Shown: one piece after another, positions 1-12,641 of the stretch
Position numbering within the stretch: position 1 is the first letter of the stretch
Layout of the letters: the number at the start of each line of letters is the position of its first letter
Assembly: GCA_025667525.1 (NCBI GenBank)
Contig: CM046876.1
Span: forward strand, 82,315,512 to 82,379,511
Length of the DNA stretch: 64,000 bases
Direction of reading: 5' to 3'
From: Glebionis coronaria
Lineage: Eukaryota > Streptophyta > Magnoliopsida > Asterales > Asteraceae
Made by a program: the position numbers and the translations under genes
The notes under the pieces: model-generated
What the model saw: only the letters and a program-made list of their open reading frames with translations
The model's database searches: none
Told to the model about the DNA's origin: nothing

Positions 1-1240
1 CTTATTATGATTTACCAACCAAGGTTGAAGGAAAAATAATTTCACATTGTCACTTTACTCTCTATAAGAGTTTTACTTGTTCCAAGACATATCATAGGTC
101 ATTTTTATCCAAAAATTTCATTCACCATTTATTTAATATGTAAAACACTTTATGTTTAAATCAATCCATCAACAAAATTTAATGCTTACTTAACTCACAC
201 AAATGCCGGACCTCGTCATATATACTATCAAATTTAAAATAATAAGACAACAAGACGAATGCAATAAACGGAATGAGAATACGTATGTCAACTAAGTGTT
301 GTTATCGGCCTCGGATGAGTCTCGAAATCGTACTCAAATAAAATTAACACAAAACATCCAAACTTCAAGCTATCTCGCTTGATCACAACGCTAGTCTATT
401 TTTAAAATGCATTTTTTTTAATTTCGAGTAAAATGGTAAACAACGATTAAATGATGACGCGCCTCAACCACGTTTCATAATATACACACGTAATCGCCGC
501 TAAAACGTACGCATCATTGATTATACTTCGGCTATGTTATAGTTACGCCAACTAATATGTCAAACCCATGAGGAATAACGGAAATAAAATAGCACGCAAG
601 TAAATTATGTTTCAAAAGAAAATGTCTAAGAATGACACATCACGGTGCGATAACGACAATCGAGATCAATCTAGTCGATATACAATATGTTACGAATAAT
701 TATTTACGTATCTAGAGTATCAAATGAGGTTCACACTCGGTTATTCGATCAATAAATTAATTATCAAGATTGATAATTAGCGGTGAGGCTGAATTCTCAA
801 CAAAACCGCATTGTAAAATGTACAACAACCACGCAAGGACCATTGCTTCACGTGCAATGCCTAAAAATACCATAGTATATACATACTTATACATACAATC
901 ATTCCTACATACACGTAGGATCACAACGCAGTGTTGCCATGTAATGCAATGTAGCCCGTATGCCAATTACATGCAACATATATGATAACCGTATAAATGT
1001 TTGCAAATTACGATGGTAAGTACTCAACGTACATAATAATATATCTCAATATATATCATAGTATTTACTTACTAAATACTAGAGAATTCATGTCACTTTT
1101 GAGGGATACATCTAAAATATAAAGCAATGCTAAAGAAATCTTACCGGAGCCATGCAGAATAGTTGTGTGCTTGGACAATTTCTTACGACACCAAAAGTTA
1201 TAGTTTAGGATTTTTCAAAATGACCTAGTTCTCTATAACT
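1..1240 (-). other. Leader/internal region of a minus-strand LTR retrotransposon
   Basis: This AT-rich stretch lies on the internal side of a primer-binding-like site and a long minus-strand LTR, so it should be the 5' untranslated or early internal part of that element, continuing out of the window to the left. I find no gag, zinc-knuckle or polymerase motif in it. The short ORFs on both strands near 757-985 overlap each other and resemble nothing I know. Its assignment depends on the LTR call next to it. Confidence 0.4.
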
Positions 1241-1243
1241 CAT

Positions 1244-1257
1244 GGCTCTGATTACCA
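1244..1257 (-). other. Primer binding site, tRNA-iMet type (imperfect)
   Basis: Read on the minus strand this is TGGTAATCAGAGCC, which matches the usual plant initiator-methionine primer site TGGTATCAGAGC with one inserted A. It lies three bases inside the proposed LTR end. The inserted base may reduce priming or may be later decay. Confidence 0.55.
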
Positions 1258-1260
1258 ATC

Positions 1261-4056
1261 TATAAGACCCCCAAATCGTATGCGCAGCGGAACTACAACA
1301 TTTGGGTGTTAGACAGTTATCATCACACATAGGCTATTTCGAACGACTCAAAGAGACGTAGAAATTTAAACATAAATTAAAGATTGTTTAAAACAACAAA
1401 GTCTACTGTTTTCCAAACCCCAAAGATAATACAAAACAGAGTCGCGTTTTGGTCCCCATTGAATCTCAACCCAAAAGTACATTTTCGTTCACATGACATA
1501 ATATAAAATATTTAAGTTCTAAAAGGGAGGAAAAACAAAGTAAACCGCCAAGCCACAACAACTTCCATCCTCGCATGCTCCGCTGCTATCAATCTTGGTT
1601 ACCTGAAACATATGCTTAAAACCGTCAACACAAAGGTTGAGCGAATCTATAGGTTTATCAAATCATAAGTTGAACATAAGTATTAAAACCAATCATGACC
1701 ATTCAATAGCATTGTCGTACTCACAATCTATTATTCAAGGATATTATCTTTAGCAATAGCTAATAATTGTGTTTAAGCCCGTGACACTAATCCGTTAACT
1801 CAATCACCCGCGTACACTTACTGGCATGATTTAAGTGAAACCAGTGCCCCTTCTAAAGGCATTAGTTGTAATTATACCTTATTTCTTATCACAAGTTATC
1901 CGTCCGCAGAGGGTACTCAACGTACTAGCTCTCGTCTCGGATAGGGTCGTCAACCCCATAGTACTATGAATTGTATAAGCGGCTATCTCCAACCCACACA
2001 AGGGCAAGAAAATAGTTAATAGTTCACGAATTTAGGGACTTTTACAACTAGGGACTCAACACAATTCAAGGCAACATTCGGGTCCAACAATCATTCATGA
2101 CTTATGTTCTTTTCATTTAAATAGCATGCATCCCCCTCGCGGGTAAAAACGTTTAAAATAGGTAAAGAGCGAGGCTATAGACTCACCTGGCGTAGTAGTA
2201 GTGTTTCTAGCGAAGACGTAACGAGAAATGTCACCGACGACGTGGATGCCCGGGAAAATCTGACACTTGACCTAAAATCAAGGTACGAAAACCAAATCAA
2301 TACTCCGCGTACATTAATATACTAAACACGCGCATACAAAAACACTTGGTGCTTATGAAAACTCACGCCAAAACCAAACAAGTAGTTGTTACTAGACTTA
2401 TACCATTTACCTACGTAATTAAAGTTGATTTCCATTTTATAAATTTGCCGGTACTTACCAAAAGTACGGGCTGTTTGCTATGACTTAAGCACCTATATAA
2501 ATTTCAAGAAAATTCACAAAAATACCTCATGACCTGTATAAAACCCATATTTAATCTCATGAAAAGTTTTCACTTCTATGACTCATTACACATCACATTA
2601 CTAGACGTACACATTTAGGACTGATTTTGCACTTTGACCATGTTGGACTTGTTTGACCCCTTTAAAATACGCCATTGACCAATCCAAAACCTAAGTCTAA
2701 AAATAGACTCACAAACGCAGGTTTGAAACCAAAAATTAACTTTCAATCATTTACCAAACTCTATCTATGGTCCGCGGGATTTGACCCAAAACCAAACATA
2801 ATTTCGGATTATGTTGATTCTCATCTCCCGGTACACGAACTTTCAAAATAGCATAACTTTTGACTCGTTTGGAGTCGTAAGCTCTACCTTATACAAACAC
2901 GAAGCTAATACAAAGCTCTACAACTCTATCCTATGGTTATGACCTGCTTACAAAGTTAAACCCACGAAAAACATGCTTGAACAATCTGGTCTAAAATCAC
3001 CCTTTCAAAATCACCCTAACACTTGATTCCAATCCAATCTAACATCACCTAGACCAATTTTAACCACTTATGGTCATACACAATCATCTCAAACAGCCTA
3101 TAACACTAAGAACATCAAATACTAATCAAAACCCAATCCTAAATCATACATGCAATAGGTTTTAATCATTTAAAAACACTAGAAACATCATTCTAAACAC
3201 AACCCCACAACACATTTCATCAAACACCATGAACACCCAGACACCCCCATAATTTCGTAGGTTTTTTGGGCTGTGGAACACCAAAAACATAATCCCGATC
3301 TTGTTTTATGGATTAATTATTATTATAAACAATGAATTAAACAATAAACGGGTTTAATTAGATTAAAACATGTTTTTGAAAAATCATAAATTTTTTTGAA
3401 ATATTTCATGGATGCATGTTTGATTTTATTGGATAATAATACTTACAAAGATGAAATGAGAGATGGTCTTTGATTGGATTTTTCAAAATAAAATTTTTGA
3501 TAATGGTTGGTGGTGGTGTGGTGGCCGGCGGCCATGGAGAGAAAAAAGGGATGAACCCTAATTTTTGAAAGTTGGAAATGAAGTGTGTGTGTGTGTAGTT
3601 CTCTCTTTTGTAAAAATAGAGGGACTAATTATGACAAGGTAGCTATATTTTGGCCTTAGTGGCAAATCCACTTTTAAAGAGCGGGATTATGACTAGTAGT
3701 CGGTTTTGAAAATTTACGGGAGTCGGGTTTAGTCCCGGCTACCTCAAAATACTTTTAAATTGTTCAAACGCACACAAAACGAATATACATATAGTTCCGA
3801 CTCAACTTAACACGTAATAAAAATAAAAATCTCGAAAAACTCAAATATCGATCAATCGATAATAAAATGTATGTTTTGGGCATCCGTCGGTATCGTAGTC
3901 GTTATCGGTTCTTCTTAAATCGTCAAACGTTAAATTACGACCGTAAACGTTGGTTTCAACTTAAACCGTCAAATCTATAGCAAACGAAATTTCTTAGAAA
4001 TTTCAAAAATATTCGTAAAATAGGATTAAATAAACGACGTTGGGCTCGGGATATCA
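1261..4056 (-). repeat. Long 5' LTR of a minus-strand element, probably Ty3/gypsy
   Basis: On the minus strand the segment opens with TGTGATATCCCGAGCCC and ends GGGGGTCTTATA directly before the primer site, giving an LTR of about 2.8 kb. The expected terminal CA reads TA, a single change. Long LTRs with an initiator-Met primer site are common in Tekay/Del-type chromoviruses, but no coding domain is visible here, so the lineage is a guess. A GT microsatellite lies near 3583-3596. The LTR start abuts copia pol sequence at 4057, so this element appears to have inserted into copia element A. The 5' part of A would then lie beyond the left window edge. Confidence 0.55.
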
Positions 4057-4151
4057 CATCCACAAGTGAGTCGCAACTTAAGAGAGATGCTCATACTGAA
4101 CAACTCTTGAGACAATAACTTAGCATCATACGGCACATTCACGGGTATTAC

Positions 4152-7100
4152 ATGTGTACACCTTTAATCTTCATACTGTTACTCCAACAGGTGGTATTAC
4201 AGTCAAATTTATGGCATAGAAGGTTAGGTCATGTGAATTTTAAGAATCTTAATAGATTGGTAAAAAGGAATTTGGTTAGAGGTCTACCTAACAAATCTTT
4301 TCAAAATGATTTCACATGTGCTGCTTGTCAAAAAAGAAAACAACATAGAGCCTCTTGTAAGACCAAGACTGTAAATACTGTGACAAAACCTTTGCATCTC
4401 TTGCATATGGATTTATTTTGTCCAGTTTCTATAAGAAGCATTAGCCATTAGACCTTTTGTCTAGTCATAACTGATGATTATAGTAGATTCAGTTGGGTTT
4501 TCTTTTTATCCCTTAAAAGTGAAACAAGTAAATTACTAAAGGATTTTATCACTTTAGTTGAAAAGCAGTTCACTAAACAGGTTTTAATCATTAGGACTGA
4601 TAATGGAACAGAATTTAAGAATGCTGATTTTGATGAATTCTGTAGGTCTAAAGGAAATAAGAGGCAATTTAGTAATCCTAGAACTCCTCAACAGAATGGA
4701 GTAGCTGAAAGGAAAAATAAGACATTAATTGAGGCTGCTAGAACTATGTTGGCTGATTCACTTTTGCCAAATACCTTTTGGGCTGAAGCAATCAATACTG
4801 CATGTTATGTGTTAAATAGAGTCCTAGTAACTAAACCTCAAAACAAAACACCTTATGAACTTTTGACTAATGTAAAGCCTAACATAAGTCATTTAAAACC
4901 TTTTGGGTGTCATACTCTTGATTATTTGGGAAAGTTTGATGGAAAGTCTGATCCAGGATATCTTGTAGGATATTCATTGCAAAGTAAAGCATATAGGGTT
5001 TATAATTTGGCAACTAAGAAAGTTGAAGAAAATGCTCATGTCAATTTCTTAGAAAATAAACCCAATGTTCCAGGAATAGGTTATGGTTGGATGTTTGATT
5101 TAGATTATCTAACTAACTCCATGGATTACTACTCTTTGCAAAACGATAGTCAAACTAACAATGCATGTGAGGAGTCAAGTGCAACTAATGCAGGTACTCA
5201 AGAAGATGTTTCTTCATCAGATGAAGATGTTCACATCTATGTGCCAAATATGCCTACTGTTACTCCCATGACTGCAACTCCCAAGAAGCAAACCATGCCA
5301 TCAAATGATGATCAAGCCTCCCAGGAGCTTCAGAGGCTTCAAGATCAAGAAAAGAATGCTACATCTGCTAATAAGCATCCAGGAGAAGAATCTTTTGAGT
5401 CACAACACTCAACAGTACATACTATACCTAGCGGTACTTCATCTGCAAGTACTGCTAAGTCAAAATCTGCTAGATCTGCTGACTCACTAGAAGAGATTTT
5501 GCAAGCATTGGATGATGAAGACTTATATGCTAGTCCAGCTGAAGGAATCTTCTCCAAAGCTTCCTATGATGAGCAGGGTGCAGTAACTGATTTCAACAAT
5601 TTGGAAACCAAAATTCTAGTCAGTTCTATTCCCACTCATAAAGTCAACAACAACCATCCTGCTACTCAGATTATTGGTGATCCAAAATATGTTGTACAAA
5701 ACAGAAGACAACTACAAACCAATATTGAAACTCATGCACTAGTTAGTTATGTCAAACAATAGCAGAGAACAAATCATAAAGATACTCAGCATTATTTGTT
5801 TTCCTGTTTCTTTTCTCAAGTAGAACCCAAAAATATCTCTCAGGCTCTTGATGAAGAAAGCTGGGTGGATTCCATGCAAGAAGAATTAACACAATTTGAG
5901 CTACAAAAGGTTTGGATTCTTGTGGATCTTCCCTAAGGTAAAAGAATAATTGGTACAAGATGGGTCTTCAGGAACAAGAAGGATGAAAGAGGGGTTGTTC
6001 TGAGGAACAAGGCAAGACTTGTTGCTCAAGGCTACAGATAGGAAGAAGGGATAGACTATGATGAGGTTTTTGCACCAGTGGCAAGGATAGAAGCCATTAG
6101 GTTATTTTTGCCTTTGCATCATATATGGGATTTATAGTCTATCAAATGGATGTGAAAAGTGCCTTCCTATATGATACTATTTCAGAGGAGGTATATGTCT
6201 CACAACCTCCAGGTTTTGTAGATCCCAAATTCCCCAATAGAGTCTACAAAGTTATCAAAGCACTTTATGGTCTGCATCAAGCTCCAAGAGCCTGGTATGC
6301 AACTTTATCCAACTTTCTGCTAGAACATGGATATAGGAGAGGAACCATTGACAAAACTCTGTTCATCAAGAAAAATGCCAAAGACATCATTCTAGTTCAA
6401 GTCTATGTTGATGACATCATTTTTGGTTCTACCAAGAAGACATGGTGTGAAGAGTTTAAAGCTTTGATGAAAGGAATATTTCAAATGAGTTCTATGGGAG
6501 AACTAACTTTCTTTTTGGGACTACAAGTCAAACAAAGGAAAGATGGAATATTTATCATCCAAGATAAATATGTTGCTGAAATCTTAAAGAAATTTTCATG
6601 TATGGATACAAGGAGTACAAGCACACCTTTTGAAGCCAAGAAATCTTTATCAAAAGATGAACATGGAGAGGATGTTGACATTCATCTCTATAGGTCAATG
6701 ATTGGTTCATTGATGTATCTTACTGCTTCAAGACAAGATATAATGTTTGCTATGTGCGCATGTTCAAGATTCCAAGTTCATCCAAAGGTGTCACATCTAT
6801 ATGTTGTGAAGAAGATTCTTAAATATCTTAAAAGTCAACCTAATTTAGGATTATGGTATCCTAGAGACTCCACCTTTGAATTGGAAGCTTACTCAGATAG
6901 TGACTATGCTGGAGCAAATCATGATATGAAATCCACAACAGGAGGTTGTCAATTCCTAGGCAGAGGACTCATATCATGGTAGTGTAAGAAGCAAACCATT
7001 GTTGCTACTTCTACAACTGAAGCTGAATATGTAGCCGCTGCTCATTGCTATGGACAAGTACTTTGGATTCAAAATCAATTGTTGGACTATAGGTTCAATT

Positions 7101-7345
7101 TCATGAACACCAAGATTTACATTGATAATGAAAGTACTATATGCATTGTCAAGAATCTAGTATTTCACTCCAAGACTAAGCATATTGAAATAAGACATCA
7201 CTTTATAAGAGATGCTTATGACAAAAAGCTTATTCAAGTCTTGAAGATTCATACAGACAACAATGTAGCTGATTTGTTGACCAAGGCATTTGATGCAAAG
7301 AGATTCGAATTCCTGGTGACACACATTGGTATGCTCAACCAATAA
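4152..7345 (+). pseudogene. pol: Copia pol pseudogene: pre-integrase, integrase, RT, RNase H
   Basis: The frame opens in the GAG-pre-integrase zinc-binding region (LWHRRLGH near 4209, then CAAC). The integrase core follows: MDLF near 4408, RTDNGTEF near 4590 and the acidic AERKN near 4707. The reverse transcriptase shows QMDVKSAFL near 6143 and YVDD near 6408. RNase H shows DSDYAGA near 6896 and TEAEY near 7017, and the tail is KAFDAKRFEFLVTHIGM. The copia protease and gag are absent. In-frame stops occur at 4449, 5760, 5934, 6039 and 6980, and a one-base loss near 6107 shifts the frame. A short loss is also likely near 4915 in the post-integrase region. At least three of the TAG stops sit where related elements have glutamine. 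It cannot encode a working polyprotein. Confidence 0.93.
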
Positions 7346-7744
7346 CATGCTGCATATGTTGAGTGGAGGTAATAGCTGTACAAGTTTTATATAAATTTTA
7401 TTGTATAGTCTGTGCTTTGTGTTTTTGATGTTATTGCAGGTTTATAGAAAAAGATAAAAGAGGTTACATGTCTAGTGGAAAGCATGAACTGGTCAAAATT
7501 GTGAGGTACCGTTGTCACTCCAAGTACCGCTAGCACAAAACCAAGTACCGCTTATGTTCCATGTACCGCTACATGTCCGTTGTACCGTTAAGGGTCTCTT
7601 TTGTAAATTTGGCGGTTTCTTCGCGCTTGGGTTTGTTATTTACTTAAATACTTACCCTAATTACACAATTGATTCACCTAATCTTTTTTTTTCTCTCTTG
7701 ATTCTATAACCCTCTCTCTAATCTTTCGATCATCAAAAATACTA
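7346..7744 (+). promoter_or_regulatory. Spacer between pol and aORF-A, promoter-like
   Basis: This 0.4 kb gap has features of a plant promoter and leader. TATATAAA lies at 7388-7395. A cluster of five close variants of GTACCGYTA lies at 7504-7590, and a strongly TC-rich stretch lies at about 7684-7735 just before the ATG at 7745. Similar AAGTACCGTTAG units recur in the U3 part of this element's own LTR (12183-12290). That supports a second transcription control region serving the downstream ORF, but no transcript evidence is available. Confidence 0.45.
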
Positions 7745-10700
7745 ATGGCTGCCTTACAAGTAATCTATAAGCATAATTTAGTTACAAATCTTGCTACGAA
7801 TGATGACTCACTTGGTTTCCATGAGATGCTTGGTTTCCTTTCTCGAAATCATATTCTCTTCGCACTCACTGTAAGTCTAGCTGTCTCTATACCCATTGTT
7901 GAACAATTTTGGGATACTGCTGTTTTAGGTACTCATTTTGATCAACATTGCATTAAGGATAAGGTAAATCATAGGAATATATATGTCACTGAGGTACTGC
8001 TAAGAGCATGTTTGAGACTTAATGATGAAAATGGACTTAGTATGCTTAATAATACAAAGATTCATGATGGCCTTGCAGCCATGGGCTATAGGGATGGTAG
8101 GGAATGTCTTACTTTCTTTAAAGCATTATTTTCACCTTAATAGAATTGCTTTTTCATGCTATTAGTCACTGTTTAAGTTCAAAAAGTACATCTTTTGATC
8201 AAATACCTGCTGCATTAGCATCTGCTGGTATTTGTCTAGCAAATAACATGGTTTTTAATTTTTTCAAAATTAATTTTTGAAGGCATGACTAGGAATTTGG
8301 AACAGACTAAGAAGTTTTTAATGTATCCTAGATTCATTCAGGCTTTAGTTAGTGACCAAATACCTAACCTACCAGCATTAACTGATACATGGGATGTTCC
8401 TTCTTCACAAAGAGAACTTTCTCTTTCTTGAACAAACAAGGCAATGCCTTTTCAGGAACAGTAACTCCATTGTTTGCTCATATGCTAGCCCAACCTGCCA
8501 ATCAAGAAGGTGAGGCACCTAGCAATGCTAGTACTTCTCAGCAAACTCCTTCTCACCAGAGCTCCCGCTCTCTAGAAGATTCATAATTTTCTTCTCACAA
8601 TATTGGTATTCCACCAAACACTAATGAGATGATCTACACACCTGTTGCTTCTATTGCTGCTAGTGGTTCACCACAGGCACAAGCACCAGTGGTGGTGGAT
8701 GTTTCAAATTTAACTTCTTTGTGTACAAGTTTGTCCCAACAGGTACAAGTATTGCAGAAAGATAAGCTTGTTCAAGACAAGAAAATTGTTGAATTGGAAG
8801 CTAGCCTACTCAAGTTAAGGAACAAAGTGTCATCTTGGATGAGGCAATATAGATCTGTTTAGACATCTGCAATCAGGAAGCAAAGGTTCAGAAACCTCAA
8901 GAAAAGGCAACTGAATGCAACCAAACAGGGGAGGAATATTGAAGAACAGGGAAGGAATAATGAAGAACAACCACCTTCTTCTGATAATCAAACAAGGATC
9001 TCTGGAAATGACATCAATTTTGAGTTAGATGAAGATGTCATGGGGACTTTTAAAGATGGAACTGGTTTAGAGACTGGTGTGGATGAACCTTCAGACATGG
9101 AGATTCAACAGCAAGACCCACAACCTAATCTAGAGGAACCACAAGTTCAAGAAAAATTGGTAAACCAACCAGAGGAGCCACAAGTTGCAGAAACATTGGC
9201 AACTCAGCCAGAACCATCAGTTCCATCACCACCTCAAGCTAATTGGAGTGCTTTCTATGAGAAGTTGGAGGAAATTTCTAATCAGTTTCCTGATCCATCA
9301 CCACAAAGCAATAAGTCAGAAAAGACTGAAGAAGTACAAGTTGATATGATGGCTTCTATGGAAGATAAAGCATCTGGGGATACACAAGTGATTGAAGAAA
9401 CAAGTGTGTCAAATACTGGTGAAGTCAACTTTCTTGAAGATCTAAGTACTGCTAAGCCAACTGCAAGTACTGCTGACATGTTGAAGACCAAAGTACTGCT
9501 AAGCCAATTGCAAGTACTGCTAAGCCAATTGCAAGTACCAATGGTGATCATCCTTCACTGGAAAGTCAAAGTACATTTGGAGAAAATGAGACTTTAGCCA
9601 AATTGCTGCTTGATCTAAAGAATAATTTAGTTGAGAAGACTAGGCAAGCAGAAGTGGAGAAAAAGACACAACAAGAAGTTCTTGCCTCAAAGGATCAAAT
9701 TCAAGGTAAGAAAGTACAAGCTTCACACCCTACAAAAGGTATAGTCATTCAACAGTTAGCTAATGAAGAAGTAGCTGCCAAACTGAAGAAGAAGTTACCT
9801 AAGATAAATCCAAAGGATAATGGAAAAAAGCAATTATTGTCAGAATCTAAATATGAAAGTGATTCAGATGATGATATAAACAAAGTCATGTACAGATTTA
9901 ATCAAATTGACCATGATGAGGAATTTGCTTATAGAATGCAAGCACAAATTCGTGAAGATGAATTGCAGGAAGAACTTGCAGCAAAGCTAAATTTGTTAGA
10001 AGCTAAAAGGATACAACAAGAATGGAACATACAAGAGTATGACAGAATTCAAGCTAAGATACATGCAAGTGAGCTTCTTGCAGACTCATTGATAGCTGAA
10101 GAAAAAGATGCATATGATGAAGAAGAAAAATCAAGATTGATTGATGATCTGGTAAGGGAGCAACGAAGATTCTTTGCTGAAAATAGAAGGAAAGAAAAGA
10201 TTAAGCCTCCAACTACTATACAGATTAGAAATCAAATGATGAAATTTCTAAAAGAAAGTAAAAGGATTTACTCATATTTAGCTGGTCAAGAAAACTTTTG
10301 AAGAAATCAAGACTTTGTATGAGCAAAGTAAGAGGACTGAATTAAATTTTGTTGAGATTGGATCGGAAGCAGACAAGAAAGCTGTTGAAGAATTCAAGAA
10401 ACGTCTACAACAACAAAGACAATTTGGTAGTACTCCTAGAATTGAGCCAAGTACTACTGAACCTACAAGTACATCTCCACCTATCAAGACTACTTTTGTG
10501 AGGAAGAATAGAAAGGAGAAAGTAAGTTCAAGAGAGGAAGAGACTGCTCAAAGGATGAATACAAGAGTTGAAACTCAAGGAATTGCTCAGACTGAAAATG
10601 TACAAGCAGTACATACCCAATCAACAGTACATACTGAGGAAACGGTACATACAAGCTTGGAAGAGGGTTCAACAAAACTTGAAGGAATTTCCAAGAGTGT

Positions 10701-11355
10701 TAAAAGGAAAAGATCAACAAAGCTAAAGAAGAAAGCTAAGAGAGCTAAAACTATAGCAGAAGATAGTGATGATGATGAGAGCTTAAGGAAGTACTTGAAG
10801 ATTATGAACTTTGAAGATCAATGTTTTGATACAAAGATTTTTGGAAAAAGAGCATCCATTGTGAAGTGGATTTACTCTACAGATCAAGGACTTGAAGCTC
10901 ATGGAATTCAGAGATCTGATGGCACAAAAAGGATATTCAGACTTTTGGAAGATATTCTTCACATTCTGGATAGACAAGATGTTCAAGATCTTGTAAGGTT
11001 AGTTGAAGATGCCAGTGCAGGTATAACTGAAGTATCACTATTATATAGGGAATTTCTCTTTATGTATGAGCCACACAAATGTTATCAAGAAATGTTGAAG
11101 GAATTAGAGAATCAGGTTCCTAGTTACTGGAGATATTACAGGTCATGTGGATTGCATATTTTGGATGTAGATGATGTTACATATTATATGCTGCAAGAGA
11201 AGACTTATCCCTTCAAAAGGAAATTGTTGGAAAGGATGTTAGAACAACAATTGGAGGTTACATAAGAGTCTGTTGATGCTTTGGAGTTGATCAGAATGGT
11301 TAAACAACAAATCAAGGATTTGAAAGATGAGGAAGAAGCTGAGAAAGAGTCTTAA
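7745..11355 (+). pseudogene. aORF-A, large extra ORF after copia pol (function unknown)
   Basis: A coding region of about 1,200 codons starts at ATG 7745 behind a TC-rich leader. The N-terminal 130 residues (LGFHEMLGFLSRNHILFALT, EQFWDTAV, LTFFKALFSP) match a module I recall in many uncharacterised Asteraceae retroelement proteins. It continues through IFEGMTRNLEQTKKFLMYPR-like sequence, a Gln/Glu/Ser/Thr-rich low-complexity region (about 9040-9600), a charged coiled-coil-like region (9603-10300), a basic Lys-rich patch near 10690-10760, and a C-terminal domain with DRQDVQDLVRLVE and YPFKRKLLERMLEQQLE. I see no signal peptide or convincing membrane span, so an envelope role is not supported. 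Frameshifts lie near 8135, 8275-8390, 9590 and 10290. Stops at 8584, 8860 and 11263 look like changed glutamine codons. Confidence 0.75.
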
Positions 11356-12146
11356 GTGTTTGACTATCAATCACACTTCATAAATGGTTTTCAGTTCACC
11401 ATGTCTAACACACAAAAGAACTGGCTAGTCCATAAGCAAACGGTTTGTGGTAAAGACTTATCAAATCCGTTGAAAGCTGATAGTTTGCTAAAAAATATAT
11501 GGTTCTAACTCACCTTGTTTCGAGACAAAGAGTTAGCTAGTCCTAGACAAACGGTACTAGGTAAAGACTTCATTAAATCCATTGATGGTTGACAATTTAC
11601 CAAAAATTGTAAGGTATTCATTACACCTTATTCTGTGTGAATAAAGTATTGGCTGTTCCAGAGTGTACGGCTAACTGTAAAGAATTTATCAAATCCGTTG
11701 ATAGCTGGTGATTTGCTAAAAATCATGAAGCCAATACATATTGGTGTTTTGTTGTTAACTGTTTTATTTCAGGTATGAAGATTGCAGACAAAAAAGTATT
11801 AAAAGATATAATACTTAGGAGGTTTTGTTATCATCAAATCAAGTGGAAGATTTATGATCAAGAGTTCAAGGACTAAACTCAAGAAGACAAATACTGATGC
11901 TGCAAATATGAATGAATGTTTAGAAGACACAAGAAGATCATAGTTTGAAGACAAAGATGATGCTCATAATGTTTGAAGATTATCTTATCAAAAGAAGATC
12001 TACATATTAAGTGTTTGGCTACATTTAGTTGGATGCAAATACAAATTACCAAGTTCAATCCAAGGATGAAGGAAAGACTGAAGACATGCATTTCTAATAC
12101 ATCTAGTATAAAAGAAACAAGAAGACAACAAGTTATCATTTCTTGT
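11356..12146 (+). repeat. 3' untranslated region of copia A with three imperfect repeats
   Basis: Three diverged tandem copies of a roughly 110 bp unit start near 11423, 11531 and 11650. Each contains a core like GTAAAGACTTATCAAATCC followed by GTTGAxxGCTGAxxxTTTGC and a run of A. The remaining 400 bp are AT-rich and contain repeated GAAGACAxxA words but no credible ORF. The sequence lies between the extra ORF and the polypurine tract and so belongs to the element's 3' non-coding part. Confidence 0.6.
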
Positions 12147-12158
12147 TTAGGGGAGGAT
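12147..12158 (+). other. Polypurine tract of copia A
   Basis: The sequence TTAGGGGAGGAT lies immediately before the TGTTGGGAATT start of the LTR. This is the expected place and composition for the plus-strand primer. Confidence 0.75.
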
Positions 12159-12618
12159 TGTTGGGAATTGTTTGTTAAGTGTCAAGTACCGTTAGTGTAT
12201 TCGAAGTACTGTTAGTGTTATGTAAGTACCGTTAGTGTTAACGCGGTACATAGTAAGTACTACTACTTATAAAGTAAGTACTGCTATAATGATTAGGACG
12301 AATATATTTTTGTATAAGATATGTCAAAGTTATAGTTAGAGTATATCTTATGTGAATATTGATAATATATCGTCTGTGATATAGTTATCTTTATAGAATA
12401 TTCTAAGGTTTCTAGGGTTCCTTACTCTATAAAAGGAACATAGGTAGAATGTCTTTCATGTACCTCATACAAGTCGATTAATAAGAGAATCGAATAGTTA
12501 AAAGTAATTTTGTTCGTCTGTGCTTTATAAGTTAGATTCCGCATAACTTATTTAGTGTTTAGTAAGAGTGCTCAAAGTATTTTAGTTTGATTACAAACTA
12601 TTATACTAATTCTTAACA
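12159..12618 (+). repeat. 3' LTR of copia A (460 bp)
   Basis: The LTR begins TGTTGGGAATTG after the polypurine tract and ends ATTCTTAACA. Its U3 part has several AAGTACCGTTAGTG-like units between 12183 and 12290, which are also seen upstream of aORF-A. A TATA box lies at 12428. The 5' LTR is outside the window, so insertion age and target duplication cannot be read. Confidence 0.8.
12428..12434 (+). promoter_or_regulatory. TATA box in copia A LTR
   Basis: TATAAAA followed by GG lies about 270 bp into the 460 bp LTR, a normal place for the core promoter at the U3/R border. Confidence 0.55.
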
Positions 12619-12641
12619 GAATATAGATCCAACCAAAGGGA

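Larger units (their letters stand above)
4057..12618 (+). mobile_element. Copia element A, 5' part missing, with extra 3' ORF
   Basis: The order is a short remnant, GAG-pre-integrase, integrase, reverse transcriptase, RNase H, a spacer, a long extra ORF, a repeat-bearing 3' region, a polypurine tract and a 3' LTR. This is the Ty1/copia domain order (integrase before reverse transcriptase). A further ORF after pol is typical of SIRE/Maximus-like elements, although the lineage is not proved. No 5' LTR or gag is present in the window. The left boundary coincides exactly with the end of a minus-strand LTR, which fits interruption rather than simple truncation. All reading frames are broken, so the element is inactive. 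Confidence 0.85.

Noticed and set aside
757..985. Overlapping small ORFs on both strands at the left edge
   Set aside because: They occupy the same bases in opposite directions, have no known motif, and lie in the proposed leader of a retrotransposon.
7745..8140. Reading aORF-A as a viral envelope gene
   Set aside because: There is no signal peptide, transmembrane segment or furin-like site. The position after pol alone does not support an envelope function.
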